Positions 48,730 to 59,868 of a stretch of DNA of 64,000 bases are shown here, in pieces. Both the position numbers and the translations under genes were made by a program. Each line of letters begins with the position of its first letter. The stretch's first letter is position 1. The notes beneath the pieces are model-generated. The model saw only the letters and a program-made list of their open reading frames with translations, did no database searches and was not told the origin of the DNA. Origin of the DNA: Galerina marginata (taxonomy: Eukaryota > Basidiomycota > Agaricomycetes > Agaricales > Galerinaceae). Location of the stretch: contig JAECYW010000020.1 of NCBI GenBank assembly GCA_023014335.1, positions 682,001 to 746,000 on the forward strand, given 5' to 3'.

Positions 48730-51071
48730 GTAGGCCTATCAATTCCCAACTGTTTCTCATTATTCTGGTCTTAAATAAAGCACTTATAGGTTCTGTTTAA
48801 GTCTGTGTTGAGATGATAACCATCACTCTGTTCTTTCTTGTGGAAATTGCGTGCTTATGAGTGGGGAGGAAAATTGGAGGAGATCCATGTAAGTCTGTCA
48901 ATTCTCAATCATATTTTATGATTATGGGCTTAAACGAAACATCTATAGGTCCTGTTTAAGGCTGCATTAAGACGACAGCCTTCGCCCGTTCGTTCTTGTT
49001 GAAATCGAGAATTTGCGGCCAGAGGGGGAAGTTAGAGAGACATGTGTAAAGTCACCTTGCTGAAAGCAAGGTCCCTCACCCCCCCTAAATTCACGTTTTA
49101 GGAAAGTCGAATGTTGGCATCATGATCTTTGTCTGTGTTTTCAATCCAAGCCTACGCCATGTTTGCACTTGTTATTTTTTCTACCCATCCCCGGGTTCCT
49201 CAAACCAAATGTTGCCATCATTGATGCCTTTGTACTTGTTATTTTTACTATCCCATCCCAGTTCCTCAAAGTCTCGAATGTTGCCATCATTGATGCCATC
49301 ACTAACCACCAGCGCCAGGGCCACGCACGTCGTCAAGCTCAAGCTCAATGAAAACCAGGTCCATTGCCGACTCGGACAAGAGCTGTTTACTAAAGTGCTT
49401 ATCTGAAAACATTGTCATTGCTCATATCTTAGGCGCCGGTCATTCCCGGTTTGACGCTTGAGTAGGTCCAAGGAAAATATAGTATGCAGTGTCTCTGAAG
49501 ATGACAAGATGATAACTGGCGCCAGGATCGAAATCGAAAAAGGGAACAGGCCGACTCGGAGTTGCAAATCACCCCCGAAATCTCTGAGCACAGAGGAGGA
49601 AATGAAAAGGTATTCCGAAGTTGCCCTTTCCTCCGTGATATGTCCTTAGCCGTGACCAAACAACGACTGATTTTTGTCTAATAAATGTCTTTGTTTGTAT
49701 ATATGGTTGAAGCAAGGTGGTGGGTCGGCGCAAGACGACACCTAGTCTGTCAGATTTCAACCGATTTTCACGATTCTCGATTCAAATGAAACGCTTACGG
49801 GTCCTATTCAAGGCTACACTGAGACGACAGCTGTCGCTCTGTTCGTTCTTCTTGAAATCGAGTATTTGTGAGCAGAGGGGGAAATTAGAGAGACATATGT
49901 GTGTAAGTCCGTCAGATTTCAACACCATTTCATGATCCTAGATTCAAATGAATCGCTTATATGTTCTATTTAAGACCATGCTGAGACGACAGCTATCGCT
50001 CTATTCGTTCTTGTGGAAATCGAGCATTTGTGAGCAGGGGGGGGAGTTGGAGAGCATCCCGTAAGTCCATCAAGTTTCAACCGCTTTTCACAACTCTGGG
50101 ACTCAAATGAAACACTCATATGTCCCATCTATGACTACGTTGAGACGTCAGCCGTCGCTCTGTTCGCTCCTGTGGAAATTAATTATTTGCATGCAGGGGC
50201 AGAAATGGGAGATAATCTACGTAAAGAAGTCCGTCAAATTTCAACCTTTTCGCGGTCCTTGACTTAAACGAAACATCCATAGGTTCAAGACGACGTTGAG
50301 ACCACAGGCCTCACGCTGTTCGTTCTTATCGAAATCGGGTATTTGTAGGCAGGGAGGTAAATCGGGGGGGTGACCCATGTAAGTCCGTCAATTCTCAACT
50401 GCTTTCTATGATTCTGGACTTAAAGGAAACACTTATAGACCTGTTTAACACTACGTTGAGACGACAGGTCTCGCTCCGCTCGTTCTTGTCGAAATTGGGA
50501 ATTTGTGGACAAGGAGGTAAATTGGGGGGTGACCCATTTAAGTCCGTCAACTCTCAACTACTTTCTGTGATTCTGGGCTAAAGGAAGCACTTATAGGCCC
50601 TGTTTAAGACTACATTGAGACGATATGCCTCGCTCTATTCGTTCTTATTGAAATCGGGTATTTGTGGGCAGGGAGGTAAATTGGGGGTGATCTGTGTAAG
50701 TCCATAAAATCTCAAGATTCTCAACTGCTTTCTGTGATTCTGGGCCTAAACGAAATGTCTATGGTCTTATTTGAAGCTACGCTGAGACGACAGCCATCTC
50801 TCCATTCATTGTTGTTGAAATTGAGGATTTGTGAGCAGGGAGGAACACAAAGAGGGTCCATTTAAGTTTGTCAAATTTCAATCCTATTTTACGATTCTGG
50901 ACTTAAATGAAACACTTATAGGCCCTTTCTAAGACTATGCTAAGACGATATCAGTGCCTTTATTGTGGTATTGTGGTTCAATTTGTTCGGCAGCTGGAGG
51001 ATGATGTGGAGTCAGCAGACGTGGCTGGGTTAAAGTTGCAAAGGCCGACGTACCAGGTCGTTAACGAGTAG
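48730..51071 (+). repeat. About 159-bp tandem array with exon-intron organisation (decayed repeat gene)
   Basis: About eleven units start near 48,730, 48,889, 49,046, 49,741, 49,903, 50,061, 50,221, 50,379, 50,538, 50,696 and 50,861. Spacing within the right part is 158-165 bp. Each unit has a donor-like 'gtaagtccgtca', a 'ctcaac' branch-like word, an acceptor-like 'cttatag', then about 99 nt that usually stay open (consensus V-L-F-K-T-T-L-R-R-Q-P-S-L, then CSFLLKS, then GICEQGGKLE). The last unit has a longer open exon (50,922-51,071, 50 codons) ending in TAG. Units 1 and 2 contain stops, one unit has a frameshift, and three acceptors have lost AG, so the locus is probably a dead or dying repeat-exon gene. 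The product is unrecognised. Confidence 0.6.
49053..49740. other. Insertion interrupting the tandem array, with its own 75-bp dimer
   Basis: Separates units 3 and 4. It holds a roughly 75-bp repeat ('tgttgccatcattgatgc' at 49,209 and 49,280, weaker at 49,112; 'cttgttattttt' at 49,168 and 49,229). There is no gene. Confidence 0.5.
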
Positions 51072-51836
51072 TCGACGGTTGTCGCTGTGGTGATCCCGGA
51101 GGTTGGTTGGTCGGATTGTTCGTCTATGTACCTCTGGGAGACAAAATGAGAAGCAAGGGTGGGCACAAAGATAAGGGAAACAGAACGGGAACTGATGAGG
51201 GCGGTGGACGGCATGAATGTGAATGTGAACGGTGGCCTGCATGGAAGCAGTGGAGACATTTTGCGACTTATATCTCGGCAGGAAAAACGTCACAAGACAT
51301 GCCGCAAAAAAGCATCGAGCCTAAAGAGGAAATGGTTTGCCCTCTAAAACCCACTACCTAAAGGTCGTGGGAATTACTACCACTTTTTTTTGGCCAAAAA
51401 CCGACTCCCAACTGCAAAAAAAAAAAGGTCCGGCTTGGGTCCGGCGCTCTGAAATTCGCGAAATTTGGACAGGAACTTTCCGATTTCTAAGTCTGACAGC
51501 TAACGCGATATCGATAGAGCAGATCGCAACTCTCCACAAACTGATCCTGTTTACTTTTGGAGTCAGTTAGGTGGCCAAATAAAGTCCTAGGATCGCCTGT
51601 TGCTACAAATTTGGTAGGAGTTGTAGTTTTAAGTAGTCCCACTGTAGGACCCTTTCGTTTGCGCAGCCCACATATATAAATCTAAATCTAAATCTAAATC
51701 TATAAACAATATCAATCTGTGGAGCGCTACGCGATCTGGTCTATCGATATCGCGTTAGCTGGAAATGCGCGAACTCCGGACAGGTTCTAGGGAGAGCTTC
51801 CCGGGTCCTATTAGAGGATCGTGATCTCCTTTGTAC
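51072..51836. repeat. Dispersed element with 30-bp inverted repeats and (AAATCT)4 microsatellite
   Basis: 'agctaacgcgatatcgatag...' (51,498-51,527) and 51,731-51,760 are reverse complements with one mismatch. Outside them lie direct relatives of 'gaaattcgcgaaatttggac' (51,451) and 'gaaatgcgcgaactccggac' (51,762). Relatives of this word and of 'gggaagctctc' occur at 6.48-6.58 kb. The loop contains AAATCT repeated four times (51,678-51,701). No coding sequence. Confidence 0.5.
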
Positions 51837-52175
51837 TTACGTCCATTCCTCCATTCCATGACCACACACAAAAGCAACAATTTGAATCCTGGTTATTGTA
51901 ATCTCTTCTTCCGCTTCCGCCTGAATGGACACTCGCTTGTCTTCATCGAGACCTATTTGTACAAAGGCCAACGCATTCCTTGTGCCGCACAACGTTTCAA
52001 GGGTACTATAAATACTTCTAGTCTTTACTGCTCTACTTAACACATTCTTTTCTTCTGCCGTTATAACATAAGAAGGTACGTTCCTAAATCGCATGACACA
52101 TAATTTCAGACCTAACTTGAATTTATCATAGAAACCATAACCGAGGAGCTCGAGTCTTACGCGGCCTCTGAACAT
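51837..52175 (-). CDS. Hypothetical protein, 112 codons
   Basis: An ATG-initiated minus-strand frame with protein-like composition ('NVPSYVITAEEKNVLSRAV', 'RVSIQAEAEEEITITR'). The stop overlaps a strong donor (gtaagtac), and splicing to an acceptor 54 nt on would extend it by about 15 residues into the neighbouring repeat. No family is recognised; it may be spurious. Confidence 0.3.
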   Translation of the reverse strand: MFRGRVRLELLGYGFYDKFKLGLKLCVMRFRNVPSYVITAEEKNVLSRAVKTRSIYSTLETLCGTRNALAFVQIGLDEDKRVSIQAEAEEEITITRIQIVAFVCGHGMEEWT

Positions 52176-53706
52176 ACCAACAGTAAAACACTAAATCTTC
52201 TCGAAGACAAATTCTGATATTTCTGATATTTAAGACTAACTAATATCGAGCTCGAATCTACTTGCTACTGCCAGTTATCACCTAGATTTCGGACTTGTAA
52301 TGGCGCATTCTGATAGTTTTCCAGACAGCAGTGAGTCCCCTGCGATTCATTCAAATCATCAATGACTCATTAAAAATCGGCTGAATTCAGGCAGAGCCCA
52401 CCTTGCGATATTTCCATTCGTTGGACTAAGCCAAAACCACTTCTCCAGAACCTCATCAACCAATCGCACCGTCAACCAGGCCATAATCTCCGTCGACTAC
52501 TACATTAATATCCGGGAAGAAAGCAGAATCCGAGGCACAATAGATGAGGGAGGAGGCGATAGGACGCATGCCCGTTTGATTCAACAGGTCGCTGCTATGC
52601 TTTCGCGCCAGGACATAGAAGGCATGGTTACGATTGAATTTTTTGTCTACACATCCTACATCTTTTCATCTTCGTTTCTCCACCCATTTCGTGCGACTGC
52701 AAGACTTTTCTCGGCACAAGACCCCGGTATTGATATAGTATGGGCATATGCTGGATATCGATTATATCGATACCTAAGTCTTCCACCCGTTTTTTGTTCC
52801 TCAGTAGCCATAATTGCAGGGCCACCTGAACCCTCCCGCCATTCTGTCGAACACTTTCTAAGTGCTTTTGTATGATTTGTATGATTGTTTGAAGTCTGTG
52901 GCTGTCTATTGGTACAGGAGGTCAAAATTTTGTATAATTACTTTTGGTAGAGAATTCGACTGTAGTTTCTTGAAGTGTGTAAACCTGCTATGACAGGAAA
53001 GAAAGTATTTAGGAAATGACAGGATGGTGGGAATGATGATGACTGATGCCGACTCAGGAGTGCTCGCAGTGATGTTACAGGAGGAAAGGACTGGGGCAAC
53101 AACGATGGCGGTTGGCGACGGCGCAGATCGGGAACGGCGTTGAGCTGGTGATGGCTCGCTTTAGCCTTTGAACGTGACAGTGGTAAAGAAATCGGACTCG
53201 GACACCGCAGACTCGGACACGGGCACTGCTAAGAGTGCGATGGCAGTGGAGAGGACGGCGCGACAATGTACGGAGACACTCGTCGGTGTAGTGTTTTTGA
53301 CAGTGATTGGAGTGGGAGGACGGTGAGGATTTATGATTGTCGTTCCCATCCGTCGGCCTTAACGTTCTCATGGTAGTGTCGTTTCCACTGAGTGGAGGAA
53401 GTGGGGATATGAGGGAGTGGTCATCCGACATCATTCGAGGTGGTGTAGGCAGTGTGACCATGGCGGCCAAGTCGACGGGGAGGTATGGTCGACTGTATCT
53501 ACGGCGGTCGAGAGGCGGTTTTTGGGCTGCATTAGTCACAGCGACGTGGGTGGGGTGGTAACTCTCCCTGAGTGTCCCTCCTGTGACTAAACAGCTGAAC
53601 CGCGCGGAGGCTCTCATCGATCTCGTCCTCACCTGGCGGGTCTCGGTCGCGAGGTCAAAACACGGATCCAAGCTAGGCTTCCCGCACATCCTGGAGCATC
53701 TTCAAG
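52176..53706. other. Region without firm gene
   Basis: The 204-codon minus-strand frame (53,075-53,689) starts with a plausible exon ('MCGKPSLDPCFDLATETRQ', 53,689-53,633) followed by a gtgagg donor. The rest looks like chance coding (Arg/His/Ser-rich). No domain. Confidence 0.3.
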
Positions 53707-53955
53707 TTAGATATGCGAGAGGTCCTCCCCCGAGCTGATTGAAAAGACGGTGTGGTACTGATCATGAGGGCTGCGGATGCACAGCGAGTCATCCGCGGTG
53801 ATGCAGCTCACGGAGCGATGCTGCGATCTGCTAGATCGCGCAGGAGACCGTGGAGAAGGAGAGAAAACTCTGCCGCTCGAGCGAGAGCTGGTGATGCACT
53901 CCATGTCCTCCCGGACGTCGAGGGCAAGCAGGGCGTCGGCTTGGTCTAGATTGAC
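53707..53955 (-). CDS. Possible exon of a small spliced gene (hypothetical)
   Basis: Minus strand: 'ctaacgactcgaccag' provides branch-like and acceptor words just before an 83-codon open exon beginning VNLDQADALLALDVRED, followed by a Ser-rich segment and a stop at 53,707. No upstream coding exon was found, and no family is recognised. Confidence 0.28.
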   Translation of the reverse strand, partial: VNLDQADALLALDVREDMECITSSRSSGRVFSPSPRSPARSSRSQHRSVSCITADDSLCIRSPHDQYHTVFSISSGEDLSHI

Positions 53956-55420
53956 CTGGTCGAGTCGTTAGATTAGACTTCTTGTTGGTAGAAAAAAATG
54001 GCACGCACCATCTTCCCACTCCTCACAGCCCTTACGACCTCAAGCAGGACCCTGCTCTATTCTGCAGTAGGTCCGATACTGGTGCTGACCTAAATGAGTC
54101 TAAATTTTGGCCAATGTCCGATACTGGTGCGGACCAAAATGTTAAAATCTTGCTCAATGTCCGATATTTTAGTCGTACCGAAATGCTTTGTTGTTGTCGA
54201 TGTCTGATACGCCTTGCTGACCGAAGTAGGAACTTTTGGCCAAATTTCAGTGGTAAAATGCGGCCGGCACCGGAACGGAGGAGCTGGACCGGTCGAGTGT
54301 GCCCGCACCTGCTGGCAGAGGCTCGACCACCAAGTTCAATACCCTTATGCAGACTGATGTCCGATACTTTATGCTGACCTTCATAGGGTCAAAAACATAG
54401 GTCTGATATTTATGCGGACCAAAATGGCGAAAAACCGACTGTACCTAAATGCCGAAAAATGGCAATTTTGTATCGGACATCTGACAGCATAAAGAGGGGT
54501 CCTCCTCAAGCTCTGCATCGATCAAATCCAGCAGCCTCCCAGGGCTGGCAACAACAACGACCTTCCCCACTCGCGCATCTGGCGCCGCCTGCTATCCACG
54601 CAAAGAGCCTGTTTCCCTGCCAAAAAGTGTGAACAATATCGTGGATTGGGCCTCTCAACTGTGAGTCGTACCTGCTAAAGTCGTGAATCGGGAAAATCGT
54701 CAGTTCTTTGGTGCACTTTTCAGTTTTCACCTTGGACTTCAAATATAAAAGGAAGGTGCTTAGAATAGCTCCCGTTCTCTCGCGCTTCTGTTTGGCTGTT
54801 TGGAAAACATGTCGCGATCGTATGTATGTAGGAAAGACGTATCTGGAAGTGTCATGGATCCTGGCTTTGAATCAATCCCTCGCGTTTGCGATTTCTTGAC
54901 CACGGCGGATGCTGAACACCGCCCTTAGTGAGAGGCACCCGAACGTCTCCGCGTCCCTTTTCGAACATCAAGCGCGACGGTTCCGAATCCCAGGCAACAT
55001 TGCACAGTCCACAGATGTAAATTCCATTGTTGCTGCGCCAACATCTGCGCCACCTTTGGTTCACGCGGATATCCGACACAACACGCGATGGATTGCTGGG
55101 GTGGTACAGATGTAATTCATCATGTAAAAAGCGATCCCACTGTAAGTGTCTTGTGTTTACGACTATTCTGCGTCTCACTGAAAGTTTGAAGTAGCACACT
55201 CGCCGTGCGAAGACCGCCCGACTTTACACGTGGTACTTCTTGCGTTGAGGATTTTGACACCACGTAGGCTCGCGCTCAGCCCTTTGGTGGTGGTCTCGAC
55301 GATTCAGGGCGGAGTCTGAAATTCACAGATTACGCAAGCGAATTCGACCGGTCGAGCTCACTTACATAATCCAAAACTAAAACCCCTTCGGTGGATGATA
55401 CAGGCTATGGGTTATGAGAG
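53956..55420. other. Spacer with repeated 'gtccgatac' words
   Basis: Between 54,060 and 54,480 the word 'tgtccgatac' or close variants occurs about five times in direct orientation and once inverted ('gtatcggaca', 54,472), mixed with 'gcggaccaaaatg' (54,131 and 54,416). This is probably a degenerate satellite or a nested element end. No gene. Confidence 0.4.
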
Positions 55421-55560
55421 GTTACAAGCTTACGACCCGTCGCTACGCGCCGGGGTTCGCTTCGCTCACCCGGCTCTGCGCTACGGGTCTCCAGCTTGCC
55501 GGGGCTGCGCCCCTGGACCCCGCTCTGTCGGCGCTTCGCGCCTCCGAAGTGATTCTTTTG
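55421..55560. repeat. GC-rich palindromic cluster
   Basis: A short, strongly G+C-rich stretch built of small palindromic words ('gggctgcgcccc', 'ggcgcttcgcgcc', 'ggttcgcttcgctcacc'). It abuts very A/T-rich DNA (55,560-55,870). The composition contrast resembles GC clusters of organellar DNA or a short mobile GC element; the origin is uncertain. Confidence 0.4.
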
Positions 55561-55647
55561 ATAATTCTGTACAAATTTTGTAGTGGATAAATTGAATTTT
55601 TTCTATTTCTTATAGTAAGGTGGAAACACAGAATAAAATTTCAGTCA

Positions 55648-55720
55648 ACGAAAAAATGAGAGAAAGAAGGAGGCAGTCTTGCTTTGCTCACCTACCTGTT
55701 TCTGCCTCTCATTTTTTCGT
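55648..55720. repeat. Inverted repeat (15-bp perfect arms)
   Basis: 'acgaaaaaatgagag' (55,648-55,662) and 'ctctcattttttcgt' (55,706-55,720) are exact reverse complements with a 43-nt loop in A/T-rich DNA. It could be a terminator-like hairpin or MITE core. Confidence 0.45.
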
Positions 55721-55874
55721 ATATTCATAGGTATCTTTTGTGTATTCTTAGTCCTGTAATTTAGTCCTACACTATTATATGTTTAGTTCACTCATTCAAA
55801 TGTGTGCATGGTTTTAATAAATGTATATCATTCTACTTACAAATATTGATCTAATACATTGATATATAATAGAG

Positions 55875-57075
55875 TGGGATGGGTGAGCAGTGGCGGCACA
55901 GTCCCAACACTTAACATTATTCCCTACACCGGCGCGGTTGGTTTTCGCACCGATGTGGGGCTCCTCTCGTCATCTGGTGCTGTGCTCACATTCTAATTGC
56001 TTCTACCACCCGGGGCACTGGGCACGACGGCCGTCGTCGCTGAGGGTAGGCAGGTGCGCCGTCTCGTCGCCTCCCCATAACCACCCCACACCTGCGGTGA
56101 GTTCCCGCTAACATGGAGGTACTGGGCGCGTGGCGGCGGTCATGGCAAGTGAGGGGTATGGTTGCCGAGACATTGACTGGGGCTGCATATCCTCCTACAC
56201 CGACACGGTTAGTTTCCGTGTTGATGTCGGGTGTGCGCCGTCTCGTCACCTTCTCGTACCCCCACCAACGTGGTGGGGTCCTCGTTGATGTGGGGGTACT
56301 GGGCACGACGGCCGTCGCAGATGGTGGGTGGGTTTGACGTGACGCGACGTCAAAGCGGGCGCCGTGGGGTCTGGAGTCGCTGAACGGCACTGCAAGGTGG
56401 TGCGGTGTGGGTCAGCTGTATGGCGGCGTTGGTTTTGTTACTCACTTGGTGATCCCATTTTCAGCTGACATCCCTCATTGGAGGGGAGGGGCACGGGGTA
56501 CCGGGCGTAGCGTGTTCTTGCGGTGACGTGGCAGCGAATGTGGGTCCTGAGGAGCTGGCCGGCGCTGCAATGGGGGATGGTGTTGGTTAGTTGCAGAGCG
56601 GGGGGTTATTTTCTTGACGTACCTGGGTGTTGTAACGTGGGCAGGGAGGACACGACGTACCGGGCATATTTACCCTCGTCGTGTGTTCTTGCTGTGGCGC
56701 GGCGGTCAATGTGGGTTATGAGGGGCTGGCGGACGCTGTAATGGGGGACGGTATCGGTTAGTTGCACAGCGGGGGGTTATTTTTCATGACGTACCTGGGT
56801 TAGCGTGTTGTGACGTGGGCAACGCGGAGGCGCCGTAAGGTGCTGCGAGGTGGGTTAGTTGGACGGCGGCGGTCGTTTTCGTGGCTCACCTGGTCATTTC
56901 CCCTCGTTTCCGGCCCACATCCCTCATTGGAGAGGAGGGGCGCTCGGAACGGTCCTGGGCGTTGTTTCGGTCACGTCAGATGAGGTTGGTGGCACGGCAG
57001 ATGGACAGGGGATGTGTCTCGAAGGAGGGGAGGAATGGTGGTGGTGGTTGGAAGCAAGAAAGTGACGCGACGCGG
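55875..57075. repeat. G-rich tract with direct duplications
   Basis: The 190-bp segment from about 56,515 ('gttcttgcggtgacgtggcagcgaatgtgggt') is repeated at about 56,688 with 'gcggggggttattttNNNgacgtacctggg' shared. A second pair is 'cctacaccggcgcggttggtttt' (55,924) and 'cctacaccgacacggttagttt' (56,194). No gene. Confidence 0.5.
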
Positions 57076-57820
57076 CACCATCAACAAATCTTGAACTGTG
57101 GGAACTTCCGGGAAGGCGGTTGAAGAGAGGGAGGTTGGTTCAAACTCAGCTTATTACATAACATTATTAAGTAACATTCTTATGTCATCAAAAACCCGTC
57201 CTCTCTTAATATCTTTGATTGATGATTGATGATGACAAGAATTCGACCCTGCAAACTTGGGCAGGTCGATAAGGAAAACTCAGATGTGGATGATGGATCC
57301 CTCGATCAATTTCTATTCCCGGACCGAGCAATCACCCAAAACAGGTCCCCGCCCTCTGCCTCATGTTCTGTACACAGTCCTGATACCCAGGAGAGATCAC
57401 AGGTCGATTGGTACAACTCGATCCAGATCCCACACGAGGCTTTCCTTATATGTCTGGCCATATTGCCGTGTTCTGATCGCCGTAGCTAGGTCGTACTGTT
57501 TCCAATTCGGAAGTTTGAATGAATGTTGACACTGCGCTTTCGACCTTCCTCCGAGTGTCCCTCGAAATGTTAGCTTTGGTTTCCGACTTTACTTTACAAT
57601 GTGCACTGTGCTAATGATTCCTGAAGCTGCTCTGACCCAGGTTGTTGATACCCAAAAGCACCAAAATCATTCCAGAACGAAATGGAAGCATAATAACCTT
57701 ATTCGACAAAGTTATTTGATCAGCTTTCATACAGGCACTCGATACGTACATCATGGGAATTCCGCAAGCCCAGGACCGGGAATATAAAGTGGCGACTCTG
57801 AGAAGGACAGAAAACTGGCA
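57076..57820. other. Spacer; 5' flank of F-box gene 2
   Basis: A possible TATA-like 'atataaag' lies at 57,782-57,789, about 32 nt before the first ATG of the next gene. Otherwise no feature. Confidence 0.4.
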
Positions 57821-59467
57821 ATGCTCTCCTTGTCAGTCTTAATGGCAACCTCTCCGATTCAAAAACTTGACCTCTATCTTACCTGGAGGATTTTCTCCCT
57901 ACTCGCAGATATGGAGCAAGAAACAGAGCGGGAGCTTCCAGCAATCAAAACCTTGCTGCGTGTCTGCCTGGTCAGCCAGAGTTGGAGACAACTCGCCGTC
58001 AACTCGCCGTCTTTGTGGGGGCGCGTCCTAAACATTCCTTGCCTTTGTCAACAAGGAATAGACGTAACTGAAATCGTCAATAGGAGTGGGCAAGCCCTTC
58101 TGGATATCAAAGCCCCCCCAGCCCGAGGTTGTGGCCACTCTCTCTCGGTCAATAAAATGGTCCTCCGGCTCGTTGGGAGCCATTGGACCAGAATTCGACA
58201 CCTAGACCTCGATGGTATTTCATGGTCGCCATCACTGGCGCGTCTATGCACGATGTCGGCGCCGAGCCTCAAAATATTTAAATGGAGCCTCTCTTCTTGG
58301 TCACCGGATTTCGGCCCAGATGAGCCAGACTTCCTATACCCCCGTCAACCAACTGACCCAGTTGACCTGTTCTTCGGTGATGCGCCTTCATTGCGCGATT
58401 TTTGTATGACAGGTGATCCTTCGATGCCAGTGGTGAACCTTCAAGTTTCCACTCTTCCAAGAGGAAACCTTCGTTTCCTGGAGCTAGGTCACCTGAGTCA
58501 CGGTGTATTTACATCCCTTTCCGATCTCCATATCGGCCTGATATGCATTCCAACCCTGGAGGTCTTGAAAGTGTCCCATCACTTTTCCATGACTACTTCT
58601 GCCATCAACGCTCCAATAGAATCACCGATCGGTCTTCCCAATCTTACCTACCTTGAACTTATTTCGACCGGCGCGAATAGCTCATTTTCGTTCGTCTCTC
58701 GGATACTCCCCAAACAAGGTTGTGCATTGAAACTGCGCACATCGCTTTTGGATCATGAAGTCGTGGATTTCAACACCGTAGCCCACTGTCAAACCATTTC
58801 TACAAATTTTCTAGAGCGGTACCACCAACTCAAGACCGTGACTGGTCTTCATGTGGAGTTGCGGACATACGTCCAGGTCATCAGGTTTAATGATGGAGGT
58901 TTTACTTTCGAACTCGACAACAAAATGGGGGATCGCTCTGATCACATCTTCCACACCATTTTCTCCACTCTCATCATGACGGTCCAGTTTAGCCAAATCA
59001 ACGACCTCCGCTTCGCACTTGAATTGGACCACATCCGGCCAGACCAATTCTCATTACAACCTCAGATACAATCCGATCTTCGCAGTATTATGCAAGCCCT
59101 CCTCTTCGTTGAAGTGCTGGAGACCAACTTGTTTGCACTCAAATTCATAAATGACCTCCAACCCGACCCAGGGGTAACGATTATGCCAAAAGTCCATACC
59201 GTCTATCTTTTTGTTGTTCACCGTGGATGGCAGGGCCCCATGCGGCATTTCCTTAATGCGAGGAAAATCCTTCTTGTTAGTTTGAGACTTCTCAAATCCG
59301 AGTTCACCGGCAATGCGACCGCGGATGAACTTTGGTCTTCGGAAGTACACTGCGGGACCTCAACCTTCCGGTTTGATCTGGGAGAGTCGAGTTCTTCACC
59401 CAAGACGCCAATGAGCCGCGACGCTGGCCCAATATCTTTCCCTTCCTATGATTGTTGGGGAAACTAA
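57821..59467 (+). CDS. F-box-like protein
   Basis: A single exon of 548 codons. The second in-frame ATG (57,842, MATSPIQKL) may be the real start because it directly precedes the domain. The F-box-like domain spans about residues 12-72 ('PIQKLDLYLTWRIFSLLAD', 'LRVCLVSQSWRQLAVNSPSLW'). LRR-like repeats follow, with 'IRHLDLDG' and 'LRFLELGHLS' as examples. The typical heptad N-terminus of F-box gene 1 is absent. Probable role: a substrate adaptor of an SCF ubiquitin ligase, target unknown. Intact. Confidence 0.8.
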   Translation: MLSLSVLMATSPIQKLDLYLTWRIFSLLADMEQETERELPAIKTLLRVCLVSQSWRQLAVNSPSLWGRVLNIPCLCQQGIDVTEIVNRSGQALLDIKAPPARGCGHSLSVNKMVLRLVGSHWTRIRHLDLDGISWSPSLARLCTMSAPSLKIFKWSLSSWSPDFGPDEPDFLYPRQPTDPVDLFFGDAPSLRDFCMTGDPSMPVVNLQVSTLPRGNLRFLELGHLSHGVFTSLSDLHIGLICIPTLEVLKVSHHFSMTTSAINAPIESPIGLPNLTYLELISTGANSSFSFVSRILPKQGCALKLRTSLLDHEVVDFNTVAHCQTISTNFLERYHQLKTVTGLHVELRTYVQVIRFNDGGFTFELDNKMGDRSDHIFHTIFSTLIMTVQFSQINDLRFALELDHIRPDQFSLQPQIQSDLRSIMQALLFVEVLETNLFALKFINDLQPDPGVTIMPKVHTVYLFVVHRGWQGPMRHFLNARKILLVSLRLLKSEFTGNATADELWSSEVHCGTSTFRFDLGESSSSPKTPMSRDAGPISFPSYDCWGN

Positions 59468-59868
59468 ATTATTGGACGACTGTGGTACAAACATGCCAAA
59501 GCGGAAGCCGGGTATGGCCGTCTTTGTCTGGAATGAAACACCCAGCTATTCCCCGTATAAATGTATATTACGTGGGCGAATTTTTTTGACATAATACATC
59601 GGTCTTCTAGCTGGCCGCTTATGCACTAGAAACAATTGGCAACAAAATGTGAGCAGCAACTTGTAGAGAAAGATCAAGAACGAGAAACCATTACAAATAT
59701 TTTAATTATACCCAACACGATTGCTACTCGCACTGACAGAAATCTTGCTCCAGGATCAACGACTAGAAGGGTGAAGCTTCGTGCTCTGTTAACATCGTCA
59801 TTTTCTAAATGTCTTCTTTCACCTTGCATGAGTCCCAGTTTAATTTTACCCAAGTCCATCGTTTCATC
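59468..59868. other. 3' flank of F-box gene 2
   Basis: No gene. The left arm of the adjacent MITE begins at 59,869. Confidence 0.4.

Noticed and set aside
48730..51071. CRISPR-like array
   Set aside because: Units are contiguous and similar over their full 159 bp with no unique spacers; the genome is eukaryotic.
51678..51701. AAATCT repeats as telomeric sequence
   Set aside because: Only four units, internal to an inverted-repeat element, and not the TTAGGG-type fungal telomere repeat.
53075..53689. 204-codon minus-strand open frame as a gene
   Set aside because: Arg/His/Ser-rich composition, no domain, and a gtgagg donor cuts it after 19 codons.
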